A stretch of 64,000 bases of DNA from Adiantum capillus-veneris (GCA_014529385.2 CM043949.1:143105858-143169857); one strand, 5' to 3'; positions 22,554 through 33,808 are shown, counted from the first letter of the stretch. Notes: generated from the sequence alone by a model not told the origin. Numbers and translations are program-made.

Positions 22554-24569
22554 ATGGCTGACAACAACAACACAGATGTGTTCAAGATGTTTGCTGCTGA
22601 GGACAGGTTGGATGGGGACAACTACCCTATGTGGGCTTATATGATGCAACATGTTCTTGTGTCAAAAGGTGTCTGGAACATTGTGCAGGGCATTGATGTA
22701 CGACCTGGTTCTGAGGATGTAGGCGATGTTGAGGATGTTGCAGGTCTTGCTGCAAGGATTGCAGCTGTTAGAGTTGTTTTGCCTACGGCAGAACAAGCTC
22801 GTTGGGATGTTAAGGATGCACAGGTTCATGCATTGATTGCGTTGTCTGTGAAGCGCACCATTGTTCCTCACATCCGTTCAGCAAAATCTGCAAAACAGGC
22901 TTGGGATATTTTAGCAGGTCTTTATGCAAGCCGCAATGAGGCTAAAATTGCTTTGCTGCGTAAAGAGCTGGAGTCGAAGATTATGCATGAGGAAGATGAT
23001 ATGGACACTTTCCTTGCTAGTGTCAAGGATATCAATGAGCAGCTTATTTCTGCAGGTGAAGTCATTTCAGACAGTTCCCTTGTGCAGACTGTTCTTGATG
23101 CCTTACCAGATTCCTACCAGACTTTTGCTAGTACTTGGAGACTGATGACCCAAGGAAATCCTGAAGTTGTCAAGTTTGATGCATTATGCACATTGCTGTT
23201 GCAAGAGTCACTTTCTAGAAAAAACAGGACTAGGCAGCGTGCAGTTGAACAGGACTTTATTGCTTCTCAAAGAAAGGGTGGTAATAGTAATGCAACCACT
23301 TCTTATGGTTCTGCTGCGAGTGGCAAAAATTATGTTCCTAATGCTTCTGCTGGCAGTACTTCGTATGGAAATTCTGGTGATAAGGGCAAAAAGAAGATGC
23401 GTTGCCATTATTGTAAAGCCAATGATCACTTGATCAAGTCGTGTCCTAAGTTGAAGGCCAAAGAGGCTAAGAAGAAAGAGGGTGGTTCCACTACAAATGC
23501 AGCCATTGTTGAGTCTTCTGTGAAAGGAGACTGTGTTGCTGATGTTGATGCAGAATGGGCTTTTAGCGCAAAGTGCACTTACAATCCTGCTGTCCATGAT
23601 GCATACTTGTCAGTTGCTGCAGATTCACATGTGTGGTATTTCGACAGTGGTGCTACAAAGCACATTACCTCACATCATGAATTGTTTACCTCTCTCAAGT
23701 CTGTCCCTCATGGGAATTCAGTCACTTGTGCCAACAACGCCTCTTATCCAGTTCAGGGAGTTGGAAAGATTGTGCTCACTACTGCTAATGGCAGCTCCTT
23801 CACACTTGTTGATGCACTTTATGTACCTGGGATCAAGAAGAATCTCTTGTCTGTATCCGCACTTGCTAGACTTGGACTTGTAGTCAAATTTGTGGATGAC
23901 AGATGTACACTTCATGATCTCAGTTTTGGTGATGAAATTGTTGCATCTGGGCTTTTATGCCGTGGGCTGTATAAGCTCACTTTGTATGACAAGTGTGGAC
24001 AAAATTTTGCAAATGCTGTTGCAAATTCAAGGGCTATTTCGGATGCAAAACTTTGGCATGCACGTTTTGGTCATCTGAATTTTGCCAGTTTGCTACGTTT
24101 GCAGAAATCTGATATGGTTGCTTCTTCGCCACCTCTTGAAGCACCTGTCAAACATGTTTGTAAAGGCTATATTTTGGGTAAGATGCAGCGTTCTAAATTT
24201 CCAAAGGATGGTTTAGTTCGGGCCACATGTAGGTTGCAGCTTGTGCATAGTGATGTTTGTGGGCCCATGCAAACTCCGTCCTTGGGCAATTACCTGTACT
24301 TTGTGACTTTCATTGATGATTACTCCAGGCATGCATGGGTATTTCCGCTTAAAGCGAAGTCCGAAGTTTTTATGTGCTTCAAAAAATTTCTGGCTATGGC
24401 TGAAAATGTCTCGAAATGTACTATGGGCACCCTCCGTTCCGATCGAGGGGGGGAGTATATGTCTCATGAATTTAATGCATTTCTGGCTAGTCGTGGGATA
24501 AAACACCAATGTATAGTGCCTTATACACCTCAGCAAAATGGTGTTGCTGAGAGGAAAACAGGTCACTGA
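22554..24569 (+). pseudogene. Copia-1 gag, protease and integrase core
   Basis: 671 residues from an ATG in a strong context (ACCATGG). Order: UBN2-type gag (about 1-230), zinc knuckle CHYCKANDHLIKSC (about 280-295), protease WYFDSGATKH, GAG-pre-integrase LWHARFGHLNFASL, finger, integrase core with SDVCGP, LRSDRGGEY and NGVAERK. The finger reads CKGYILGKM: the second Cys of the usual CX2C is Tyr, as in two relatives in this window. The frame ends early because an A-run (AGGAAAACAGG, about 24553-24563) is one base short, which turns the expected RKNRSLTEM into a stop. Confidence 0.9.
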
Positions 24570-24574
24570 CGGAA

Positions 24575-25609
24575 ATGGCACGATGTATGGTCAAAAGTCA
24601 AGCTTTACCGCATTCTTTTTGGCTTGAGGCCATCATGTGTGCCACTTATGTACTTAACAGGTGTCCTACGAAAGCTTTGTATTCTATTACTCCATATAAA
24701 GCATGGCATGATAGAAAGCCTTCTATTGAGCACATGCGTGTTTTTGGCTGTTTGGCATATGCTTTGGTGCCACAAGTGCAGCGCAGAAAATTGGATGATA
24801 AGGCTGTCAAATGTTTTTTTTTTTGTTATAGTGCTGAAAGCAAAGGTTACAGGTTGTATCATCCGCAAACAAAACGTATTCTGGTTTCACGGGATGTAGT
24901 GTTTGTGGAAGATTCTGTTCAGCCCTTGCTGTCATGTACTAGAGACAGTAATGTAAGCTCACAGGACATTTATGACATTTTGTTGCCTCTTTTCAGTGAT
25001 GGAAATACGAATGTAAGTTCCAATGAGGCAAATGTACAGCCTATGGGGGTTTCTGAAAATGTTTTAGATCAGCCTATTACTGATGCAGATGTACATGATG
25101 TACTTGATGAGGAAAGGGCTGAAAATGAGCAGGCTAGAGGTATGCCAAAATGGCTGGTGCACACTTTGCGTGACAGTAAATTGGATGCACTTTTGTCTAG
25201 TCGTACTCATTCAAGCTCTCGCCATGCATCTTATGCATCAGATTGCTATGCTTTGGCTGTGTCTAGTTTACATGATGTTGAGGAGCCTCTGTCTTTTGAT
25301 GAAGCACAGAATTCAGAAAATTGGATGGCTGCCATGCAATCAGAATATGATGCACTTATAGAAAATGACACATGGACTTTATGTGATTTGCCTCCTGGCA
25401 AAAAGGCCATTGGTACGAAGTGGGTTTACAAGTTGAAACGCAAGCCGGATGGTGAGATTGATCGCCATAAGGCTCAACTTGTTGCAAAGGGTTATGCACA
25501 GCAAAAAGGCATAGATTATGAAGAAACTTTTGCTCCCAATTGTCGTATAACTACTGTGCGTTTTCTATGTGCATTGGCAGCTCATTTTGGTTGGGATGTA
25601 CATCAATAA
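24575..25609 (+). pseudogene. Copia-1 integrase C-terminus and RT fingers
   Basis: Continues the polyprotein in the shifted frame. MARCMVKSQALPHSFWLEA belongs to the integrase; then come a variable linker and the RT start with KWVYKLKRKPDGEIDRHKAQLVAKG in two adjoining blocks. The frame stops at GWDVHQ followed by TAA (25607-25609), where the family has a sense codon before DIVTAFLNGD. This single nonsense change separates it from the next segment, which stays in frame. Confidence 0.88.
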
Positions 25610-25627
25610 GACATTGTTACTGCTTTC

Positions 25628-26821
25628 TTGAATGGTGACATATTTGAGGAAGTTTATGTAACGCAGCCTCGCGGTTTTGTCATAAAAGGACAAGAGGACA
25701 AAGTGTGCAAATGTAACAAGGCTTTGTATGGGTTGAAGCAATCTCCTCGTGCTTGGTATGAGAAAGCTGACACTCATTTGGTCAAACAAGGCTTTCGTAA
25801 CAGTCCAACAGAAAGCACATTGTATGTAAAGCGTGAGGGTGACATATTTCTCATCGTGGTTCTTTATGTTGATGATTTGCTGATCACTGGACCAAATGAG
25901 AGACATATTGCTGAATTTAAGGCTGATTTGAATGCTACTTTCAAGGTGAAAGATTTGGGGCTGTTGCATCATTATTTGGGTATACAGTTTAAGCAGTGTG
26001 ATGGTGGTATTGCCTTGTGTCAGAAAAGTTACATAGAGACATTGTTATGTAAGTTTGGACTTGAGGATTGCAAACCTATTGCCACTCCCATGGAAACAGG
26101 TTTGAAGTTGAGTCTACATGATGCTGGTGATCCTGTTGATGTCACTCTTTACCAAACTTCTGTTGGCTGCCTCATTTATGTATGCAACACGAGGCCGGAT
26201 ATTCAGTTTGCAGTCTCACAGGTCAGCAGATTTATGCATAGCCCAGGGTCTAAGCATTGGCAGGCTGTCAAGAGGATTTTCCGCTACCTGAGTGGCACTT
26301 TACATCTTGGCTTGTTTTATCCCAAGGGGGGATCATTGCCACCAGACTTATATGCTTTTTCAGACTCAGATTGGGCTGGTTTTTTTGACATGCGAGTGTC
26401 CACAAGTGGTTTTTGTTTCATGCTTGGTAGTTCATGTATATCATGGTTGAGCAAGAAGAAACCTATTGTGGCCACTTCGATTTGTGAGGGTGAGTACAGG
26501 GCAGTCTTCATAGCCACGGTTGAGTGTGTGTGGCTCAGATGCCTTATGGCTGATTTGGGTGTTGGACAGGACACTACCAACACTATCTACACTGACAGTC
26601 AGAGCGTATTGGCAATTGCAAGGAACCCAGTTTTTCATGCTCGCACAAAGCACATTGAGGTGCATTACCACTATGTCAGGGAGAGGCTCTCAGCAGGAGA
26701 GATCAGCTTGGCTTATGTGCCAACACACGACAACCTTGCAGATCTTTTCACAAAGGCATTGTCTCGTGAGAAGCTTGAAGCTTTCCGCAAAGCTTTGGGC
26801 TTACTCCCCTTTATGGACTGA
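25628..26821 (+). pseudogene. Copia-1 RT palm and RNase H
   Basis: Rest of pol: NGDIFEEVYVTQP, LYGLKQSPRAWY, the catalytic LYVDDLLITG, KDLGLLHHYLGIQF, then RNase H with SDSDWAG, CEGEYRA, TDSQSVLAIA and the C-terminal ADLFTKAL. All catalytic residues are present. It cannot be made as part of the full polyprotein without reading through the stop at 25607, but could be rescued in trans at the RNA level by related elements. Confidence 0.9.
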
Positions 26822-26886
26822 TCCTGTCCTCAGGGCATGGCACTTCCCTTTACTCATGTGCCAGCTCTCGTTCACCGCATCACTCC

Positions 26887-26894
26887 AAGGGGGA
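26887..26894 (+). promoter_or_regulatory. Copia-1 polypurine tract
   Basis: AAGGGGGA, two bases before the 3' LTR. Confidence 0.85.
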
Positions 26895-26896
26895 TT

Positions 26897-27123
26897 TGTT
26901 ACCATAAACATGTGGTAGTGATGTGTGTGAACACACTAGGACCGCCGGGGCATTTTTTCCCTCTTTAGGAGGTTTTTTCCCCCGTGCATTGTATATACAC
27001 CCATCACTCTAGGGCTATCAATCTTTCCATTACACACTAAGTAACACACTCTCCATTGTGTGCCTTGAGCTTCCTTCGTCTTCTCCAAGCTGTCTGTGTT
27101 TCTCTGCAACCCTAATTCTAACA
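26897..27123 (+). repeat. Copia-1 3' LTR
   Basis: 227 bp, the same length as the 5' LTR and about 96% identical by eye. Followed by the target duplication TATAT. Confidence 0.94.
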
Positions 27124-27429
27124 TATATTAATGTGTCCTCCTATCTAGAAATGCATTGAATTTCGTAAAAATGTGTATAATTGATTATATTTTTTAGCCA
27201 CCACAAACAAGAATAGCTTGAAACACATAAGCACTTTGGAATATGCTTGAAGTAGATATACACCGTGCATGTTTTTAGTCATTCATAAAGATTGTCCCAA
27301 ATACAACCATCACCATGGACAAGCTACAATTTGCAATTAGTCCACATTGAACCATTCTTTGGCTTATGATGTTGCATTTTTTCTAGAATATAGCCTTCAC
27401 ATACATATATAGGGCATATATTATTTGGT
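27124..27429 (-). pseudogene. Copia-D integrase (upstream part)
   Basis: The minus strand reads VCEGYILEKMQ, then NGSMWTNCKL (Copia-1: VCKGYILGKMQRSKFPKDG), and near the left end KFNAFLDRR (Copia-1: EFNAFLASR). So Copia-1 inserted between this and the 21965 piece, inside the integrase core. The upstream gag is missing to the right, where LINE-1 begins. Confidence 0.72.
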
Positions 27430-27442
27430 GAGGATTTTTTTA

Positions 27443-27482
27443 TGAGCGCTTTTTGAGAATTGGACAAGAAGATTCTAAAAAG

Positions 27483-27518
<36 letters not shown>

Positions 27519-27601
27519 CTTGAGCGTTTTTTTGAGAATTGAATAAGAAGATTTCAAAAAGATTCTCTCTCTCTCAACACTTGAGTTGAGGATCCCCCTC
27601 A

Positions 27602-27647
<46 letters not shown>

Positions 27648-27695
27648 AAAGATTCTCTCTCTCTCAACACTTGAGTTGAGGATCCCCCTCAGTTC
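27443..27695 (+). repeat. LINE 5' repeats separated by CT tracts
   Basis: A segment beginning GAGCGTTTTTTTGAGAATTG and ending GGATCCCCCTCAGTTCT is present partly at 27443-27486, fully at 27517-27606 and partly at 27649-27695. Another full copy is at 32240-32327, at the start of LINE-2. CT tracts (27485-27516, 27604-27644) separate them. They behave like 5' UTR monomers. Confidence 0.7.
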
Positions 27696-27745
27696 TGAGA
27701 TGCTGTGTAATGGAAGGCTTTGCTGTAACAGCATCTCAGAACTGA
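27689..27745 (+). other. Perfect 18-bp hairpin before LINE-1 ORF1
   Basis: The arm TCAGTTCTGAGATGCTGT (27689-27706) pairs perfectly with 27728-27745, leaving a 21-nt loop. An ATG at 27700, in frame with ORF1, lies within the left arm; the next in-frame ATG at 27790 gives the usual-looking N-terminus. Confidence 0.85.
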
Positions 27746-27789
27746 AAAAACTGTCAAAACTTTGCGTTTTTGTTGCCGACTTGAAGGCA

Positions 27790-28722
27790 ATGTCAGACAA
27801 AACTCGCAAGGGTGGAAAAGCCTTACTCGCCATGGAGAATGATGCAAAATCTCCAAGGAATTTGGATGCTAATCCAACCACATCATCTACAACAACGGAA
27901 GCAATGATCATGGCTTACTTGATCTCGTTACAAGAAACCGTCAACAAACAAGGTGAAGAGTTGCGCGCACTTGCAATGGAGAATGGTACTTTAAGAGTTC
28001 TCGTTGTGGAGAATGAGCACCTCAAGAAGGTTCTTGAAATGCAAACAACACGCTTGATGCATCTTGAGAATGAAGTTCAAGAATGTAAACGCTCTCTTGT
28101 TGACATGAATGTATTGAAAGAGCGCTTGAGCAAAGTTGAGAGTGATCATGTATTGAAAGAGGAAACAATAGATACAATACGACATGATGTATGTGAGATG
28201 AGAAATGCATCCAAATCATGGGCTGATATATGTAAGGATAATGTGGTTTCTACATCTCCTATCACGCAAGCCGTTGTCCAAGCAAAGAATGTAGAGAATG
28301 TGGACACTCAAGAATTGCACGAACGACAAAAACGCTCAAAGAACATCGTCATTCGTGGAATCAAGGAGGAAAGCATGGAAACACCCCAATCTCTTGCAGT
28401 TGCTATTGAAGAGTTTTTTGCTACACACTTTGGCATGTCAGGAATCATGGCTTATGGTGCACATCGAGTTGGAAAACAAGGAGTCCCTCGCTCGGGAGAA
28501 AGACCTATTGTATGTACCATGGCTGATGAGGTAAAGAGAAAGATCATCCTTGACAATGGTTGGATCTACCTCAAAGGAACAGGTTGTAATGTATATGAGG
28601 ATCGCACTATTATGCAACAAAATGCACGTCGCAAAGCATATGAGGAAAGAAGCAAGAAGTTTAAGGTATCACCTCAAGAAGAAAATCCACTTAAGGAGGA
28701 TGCAAGTCCACCCAACAAATAG
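27790..28722 (+). CDS. ORF1: LINE-1 ORF1 protein (L1-type RNA-binding)
   Basis: 310 residues from ATG 27790 (a 30-codon in-frame extension to 27700 is possible). The N-terminal half is predicted coiled coil (repeated LRVL, VENEHLKKVLEMQ, LENEVQECKRSL). Then follows an RRM-like region starting KNIVIRGIKEE, and a C-terminal part with RPIVCTMADEVKRKIIL and EDRTIMQQNARRK, the order seen in L1 ORF1 proteins that trimerise and bind LINE RNA. Uninterrupted, ending with a lysine-rich tail. ORF2 starts six bases after the stop, so both are probably read from one RNA. Confidence 0.85.
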   Translation: MSDKTRKGGKALLAMENDAKSPRNLDANPTTSSTTTEAMIMAYLISLQETVNKQGEELRALAMENGTLRVLVVENEHLKKVLEMQTTRLMHLENEVQECKRSLVDMNVLKERLSKVESDHVLKEETIDTIRHDVCEMRNASKSWADICKDNVVSTSPITQAVVQAKNVENVDTQELHERQKRSKNIVIRGIKEESMETPQSLAVAIEEFFATHFGMSGIMAYGAHRVGKQGVPRSGERPIVCTMADEVKRKIILDNGWIYLKGTGCNVYEDRTIMQQNARRKAYEERSKKFKVSPQEENPLKEDASPPNK

Positions 28723-28728
28723 GGACAC

Positions 28729-31700
28729 ATGATCTATGAGACCAACTCACGCTTGCGAATAAGCTTTTGGAATTGTAACGGGTATCCATGGAATGCGGGA
28801 ATTGGCATTGATGAGCTTACCAATGACTCCGATGTGATACTTCTTGTCGAAACATGGGAGCATGATGCGCAACGAATTCTTGGATTTGACAAATACGATG
28901 TGCATTCTTTGATGTGGGCCAAAAATGCAAAGCAATGAAGAGGCCAAGGAGGCGTAGCATGTATGACCAAAAAGGGTTTGAAAGATGTTTCCATTGTCAA
29001 AGAAGATAAGTATAAACGCTACTTATGGCTGAAAATCAGCCCACCAAATGGTCAAGTCATGTTTGTGGCCGGTTGCTACATTCCTCACTATGACTCCAAC
29101 TTTTATGCTTGCTTGAATATGGATAGAGATCAGCCCTTTGTTGAACTAGAGGAAGACATTGCTCATTACAAGGATCAAGGTGAAGTCATTGTTTTTGGAG
29201 ACATGAATGCTCGCACAAATATGCTACAACACGACACACAACAAGTAGACATGCCACATGTCTCAACAAGAATGGATGACTCATACATGTATAATCGAAG
29301 TTCTAATGATGCAAAAGAAGTGGATCACTATGGAAAGTCACTTCTACATATGTGCAATAGTACCGGAATGCTCATTGCAAATGGTGTATCTCTATGGCAA
29401 GGCACCAATGACTTTACAAGTAGAAAGCATAACGGTGCTAGCGTGATTGACTATATGTTGTTCTCGGAAGCCACTCTAGAATGCATACAAAGCTTTACAC
29501 TTGGTGAATGGAATCCGGAATCGGATCATAGGATGTTATGTATTGACCTCAAGTGTGGTAAACGGCCCGAGCATGTAGCCTCCAATCATGATGTGAATCA
29601 TTTGTACCTATGTCTAGACTTCAAACGAGCACTTATATATGCTGATATGGTGGACCAAATGTTAAGCATTATAGAGCATCAAGAGAGCCCAACATTAGAA
29701 TGCAAGTGGAAAGTTTTCAAAGAAGTAATTTTCTCTTGTGCGAAGGAATGCTTTTCTGTGAAACACATGTCTTGCAAAAGGTCTAAGAAGGGTAGCACCA
29801 AGAAGAAATGGTTTGACATGGAATGTAGTCAAGCCCGAAAACACTTGCTAAGATTGGATGCAATCAAAGACAAGGAAGTTTACTTGGAATGTTCACACAC
29901 ATACAAAGCACTTGTTCAAAAGAAGAGGAGAAGGTGGGAAGTCGAAAAACAACTTATTTTAGCACAAGAGAAAGCACATGCATGTGGCAAGTTTTGGCAA
30001 AATCTAAAAGGCAAACGCGTTGAGAGCTTTGGTGACTTGACTCTTGAGGATATGTATATACATTGTAAGAATCTCTATGAGCAACCCAATGTTTATAAGA
30101 TGGAGTGTTGTAGCTCCCTTCCATTTATGTCTCCCTTCTTTACCATTGAAGATGTATGCCGCGCGCTTGAGAAACTTGCTACTCGCAAGGCAGGTGACCT
30201 TCAAGGTGTCAAGGCTGAAATGATTAAATGGACAAGCAAGAAAACACGATATTGGATATGCGATATGTTTAACCTTGCACTTCAGTATGGCATGCCTCAT
30301 GATTGGAGTGCAAATTGGATCAAACCTTTGCACAAAGGAGGAGATGTAAACAATGTGAATAACTATCGCACTATAATGGTTGGCTCTTTAATGGCAAAGT
30401 TATTTGGATGTATCATGGAGATGAAGATAAGTGAATGGACTGAAAAGAATGGCAAACGTGCACTTGGCCAAGCAGGTTTTCGAAAGCATCATAGCACTAT
30501 TGATCACCTTGTCACTCTTCGAGTTCTTATGGAATCGTCTCGATTGAAAGGAAAAGTTGTATTGTTGCTTTGTGGATTTCAAGAAAGCTTTTGACATGGT
30601 ACCGCGAGGAAATCTTTGGAGACGTATGCAAAGCCTTCAAGTGCCGAGAGAATTTATGCATGCAGTCTTTCGCATCTACCAAAAAGTGATATGTCGATTA
30701 CGTATGGGAGATGGAATTTCAGAATTTTTTGCAAGCACTATTGGTGTCAAACAAGGATGCCCACTTTCCCCAACACTCTTTGGGCTACTCATTGATGAAT
30801 TGGAATGCATGGTTCTTGACTTTATGCAGCAAGAAGGCATAGAAGAGGTTAAGATTGGAAATGCGGTGATCATTCTTTTGCTTTATGCCGATGATGTAGT
30901 GCTCTTGGCACATACCTTAGAAGATGCACAAAAGCTTATGAGTGTCTTGGAATGCTTTTGCCTACATAGCGGGCTGATCGTGAATGGATCCAAAACCAAG
31001 GTTATGCTTGTAAAGACCCTCAATGATGAAAATCCATGCATTGTATATAACAATGAGAAACTTGAAGTGGTAGATCACTTCAAGTACCTTGGCCTTGAGG
31101 TTCCATCCAATCATAAATGGAAGGATTGTGCAATGTGTTGCTTGGAAGCCGGAAAGAGGGCCTATTATGCATTTGAGAACATGTGCAATGCAGGAGAGAT
31201 CAAGTGTTGGGCTCTCAAAAAGTACCTCTTTGACACATTGGTGACACCGGTGCTTCTTTATGGAGTGGAGGTGTGGGGTGGAAGCATCGGGAAGTCTACT
31301 TGGAAAGAGTTTGAGAATGTCCAAAAGCGTTTTCTCACCAACTTTCTCCAAGTCAAGACACAAACACCCTACATGCTCTTACTTCTTGAGTCCGGATTGC
31401 TTCCCATTGAGGTCTTGGGCATGCAAAGGGTTGTGGAGTACATGCGTAAGACACAACGTAGCCCTTTGCATCGACTTCCTAGAATCGCATATGAAGCAAG
31501 TCAAATGGTTCAAAAGACATGCAAGAGCAAAATACTAAGTTCGGGGTGGATGCTTGATATCAAGAAATGGTTTGGAAGATGGGATGCATGTCACTTGGTC
31601 AAGGATGCGTCGATCGACTCCCAAGTTAATGAGGCCTTCTTACAACGCCAATGTATCACGGCTTGGGAGAAATCCAGAGGTTCTCGCTTCAACCATTACA

Positions 31701-32107
31701 CCACACACGTTGCCCCAAACTACAAATCTCTCTTCTTCTCGGAATGAGGTAACCGAACCCATTCCTACATCCTTGAGCCCATCCCGTTGAGTGCGATCCA
31801 CACCATTGCCTCCATTCGTCTTAGCTCCCATTCTCTACGCTGCGAGACAGGACGTTGGGGCACTGGCGAGGAGTGTCATCGACTTTGCACCTTATGCCCT
31901 CGTCAAGTGCGAGAGAGTGAGTACCACACACTACTTGAGTGCTTAGCTTTTGACCACATTAGGTCCTCTTTTCCCCATATATTCAGCCATGATCTCTCCC
32001 TACATACCTTCCTCTCCCAACCACAATGTGGACTCTCTATTGCGACGCTCATTTCAGCCATTTTTGAGCATCGAGAGTCACTTATGAACTCCACTCACAC
32101 CACGTGA
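28729..32107 (+). pseudogene. ORF2: LINE-1 ORF2 (endonuclease-RT)
   Basis: About 1120 codons. APE-type endonuclease first: SFWNCNG, LLVETW, VFGDMNAR, SVIDYMLFSE and SDHRMLCID hold the catalytic residues. RT follows, with DFKKAFDMVPR, GVKQGCPLSPTLFGLLID and the catalytic LLLYADDVVLLA (30880s). The C-terminus has a Cys-His motif, CTLCPRQVRESEYHTLLEC. Breaks: TGA at 28936-28938 within the endonuclease, a one-base shift near 30555-30590 just before DFKKAFD, and a second shift between 31747 and 31787. No RNase H domain is seen. Few breaks over 3.4 kb suggest fairly recent inactivation. Confidence 0.88.
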
Positions 32108-32119
32108 CATGTTCATTTG

Positions 32120-32150
32120 GTCCCATAGGTCATATTTGACCTCCCAGGAC
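32120..32150 (+). other. 3' stem-loop of LINE-1
   Basis: Inner stem AGGTCA/TGACCT with loop TATT; outer stem GTCC/GGAC. The same structure occurs at 42699-42729 and 58542-58572, each time followed by GATAAT and a CT tract. Probably the RNA mark recognised by the LINE RT. Confidence 0.75.
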
Positions 32151-32159
32151 GATAATAGA

Positions 32160-32179
32160 ACTATCTATCTATCTATCTA

Positions 32180-32239
<60 letters not shown>
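32160..32239. repeat. CTAT/CT tail of LINE-1
   Basis: Six or so CTAT units pass into about 27 CT units directly after the LINE 3' end. Confidence 0.95.
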
Positions 32240-32241
<2 letters not shown>

Positions 32242-32323
32242 CTTGAGCGTTTTTTGAGAATTGAATAAGAAGATTTCAAAAAGATTTTCTCTCTCTCAAC
32301 ACTTGAGTTGAGGATCCCCCTCA

Positions 32324-32382
<59 letters not shown>

Positions 32383-32385
<3 letters not shown>

Positions 32386-32640
32386 CTACCTCGTAGATAG
32401 AACTTCAATCTTTTGATCATAAATTCTTCATCCAAAATCCAATTTGGGTGATCTATATCCTCAATCAAAGAGCACAATGCCTCTATACATTGATGGTAAA
32501 AGAAAATAAAATTGAGTGATTGCTATTTTGCAATAGAGTTTTTAAAGTCAATAGGTTCAAGGAAGTTGACTATCATCTCTTCTTTTGCATACAATGTCTT
32601 TTGGCACTCACAAGGGTTCTTCTTCTTCAACAAGGTGTGC
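32383..32640. other. LINE-2 5' region, no gene seen
   Basis: Sequence between the CT tract and the recognisable ORF1. Only weak similarity to the LINE-1 leader near 32560-32620. No supported coding region. Confidence 0.35.
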
Positions 32641-33335
32641 AACCATTGTAGAAAACAATCCAAAAAATCTCCTAGAGATGGAGATAGCAACACAACCACT
32701 CCACTAACAACATCAAACACCATAATTATGGTGTACTTGGTATTGTTGTAAGAGACCATAAACAAGCAAAGTGAAGATTTATGAGCACTTGCAATGGAGA
32801 ATGGCACGCTAAGGGTTCTTTTTGTTGAGAATGAGCATCTCAAAAGGACACTTGAGATGCAAAAAATATGTTTGATGCAACTTGAAGAGGAAGTAAAAGA
32901 ATGTAAACGCTCTCTTGTGGACTTGAATGCTTTGAAGAAACACATGAGCAAAGTGGAGTAGGACCATGTATTGAAAGAAGAGAGGAGTATGTTTCAAGAA
33001 CAATGTTATTCATGGAATTTTCAAAGAGAAGTCAGAGACACCTCTTTCTCTTGTCATTGTTGTTATTGAAGATTTCTTCAAAGCCCACATTGACATGTTA
33101 GAAGTTATGGTTTATGGGGCACATAAAGTGGGTAAGCAAGGAGTTCCTTGCTTAAGAGAATGGCCAATTGTATGTACCATGCCGGATGGGACCATTCAAA
33201 AGATTATCCTTGATAATAATTGGATTTATTTGAGGGATACAAAATTTTTGTATGTGAATATCGCACTATTTTGCTATTAAAATGTGTGTTCCAAGGCATA
33301 TAAAGATAGGAATAAGAAAAATAGGGACACAATGA
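32641..33335 (+). pseudogene. LINE-2 ORF1 (degenerate)
   Basis: Matches LINE-1 ORF1 over most of its length: ALAMENGTLRVLFVENEHL, then ECKRSLVDLNALKKHMSKVE, and VYGAHKVGKQGVPCL...WPIVCTMPDG...KIILDNNWIYL. It has several stops (for example TAG after SKVE near 32957) and small deletions. Confidence 0.8.
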
Positions 33336-33479
33336 CACACCATTGGAAACTAAATGGGAATCTTTCAAGAAAATTATTTGTTCTTATGCCGAAGAATGCT
33401 TTTTCCATGGTATCAACAAAGGTAGATCACAAAAAATGTAGTTTGTAAAGAGTGTCAAGATGCACAAAAGTCCTTGATA

Positions 33480-33808
33480 AATCTAAATGCAACTATGGAC
33501 AACGATAACTATCAAAGTCATTCGCATGAAACAAGGCATTGATTCAGAAGAAGAGAAGAACATGTGCAGTCAAGTCCAAGAAAGACACATATACGTGGAA
33601 GATTTCTTATGGAAAAGTTTTTTTGGTGCTTAATGGAGATAAAATTGAGTGTTAAAATCTAAATGCAACTATGGACAATGATAACTATCATAGTCATTTG
33701 CATGAATACAAGGCATTGATACAGAAGAAGAGAAAAACATGTGAATTCAAGTCCAAGAAAGGCACGTGTACGTGGAAGATTTCTTATGGAAGGTGCTTAA
33801 TGGAGATG
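33480..33808. repeat. 176-bp tandem duplication in LINE-2
   Basis: The block starting AATCTAAATGCAACTATGG at 33480 is repeated from 33656 with about 90% identity, through GGTGCTTAATGGAGAT in both copies. Confidence 0.85.

Larger units (their letters stand above)
21971..27123 (+). mobile_element. Copia-1: nearly intact Ty1/copia element
   Basis: A 5.15-kb element with 227-bp LTRs (TGTTACC...CTAACA), target duplication TATAT (21966-21970 and 27124-27128), an initiator-Met primer site and a polypurine tract. The coding region has every domain but is broken by one frameshift (about 24556) and one stop (25607-25609). LTRs differ at about nine positions. It lies inside Copia-D, an older member of the same family. 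Confidence 0.95.
27430..32239 (+). mobile_element. LINE-1: near full-length non-LTR retrotransposon
   Basis: Two reading frames six bases apart: ORF1 (RNA-binding) and ORF2 (endonuclease, RT, C-terminal Cys-His motif). The 5' end has CT tracts alternating with a repeated 45-90 bp segment; the 3' end has a stem-loop and a CTAT/CT tail in place of poly(A). ORF1 is intact; ORF2 has one stop and two frameshifts. Target duplications cannot be defined because both ends lie in CT repeats and related flanking sequence. Confidence 0.88.

Noticed and set aside
27689-27745. LINE-1 hairpin as a microRNA precursor
   Set aside because: Stem of 18 bp is too short for a plant miRNA duplex with overhangs; no evidence of a mature species.
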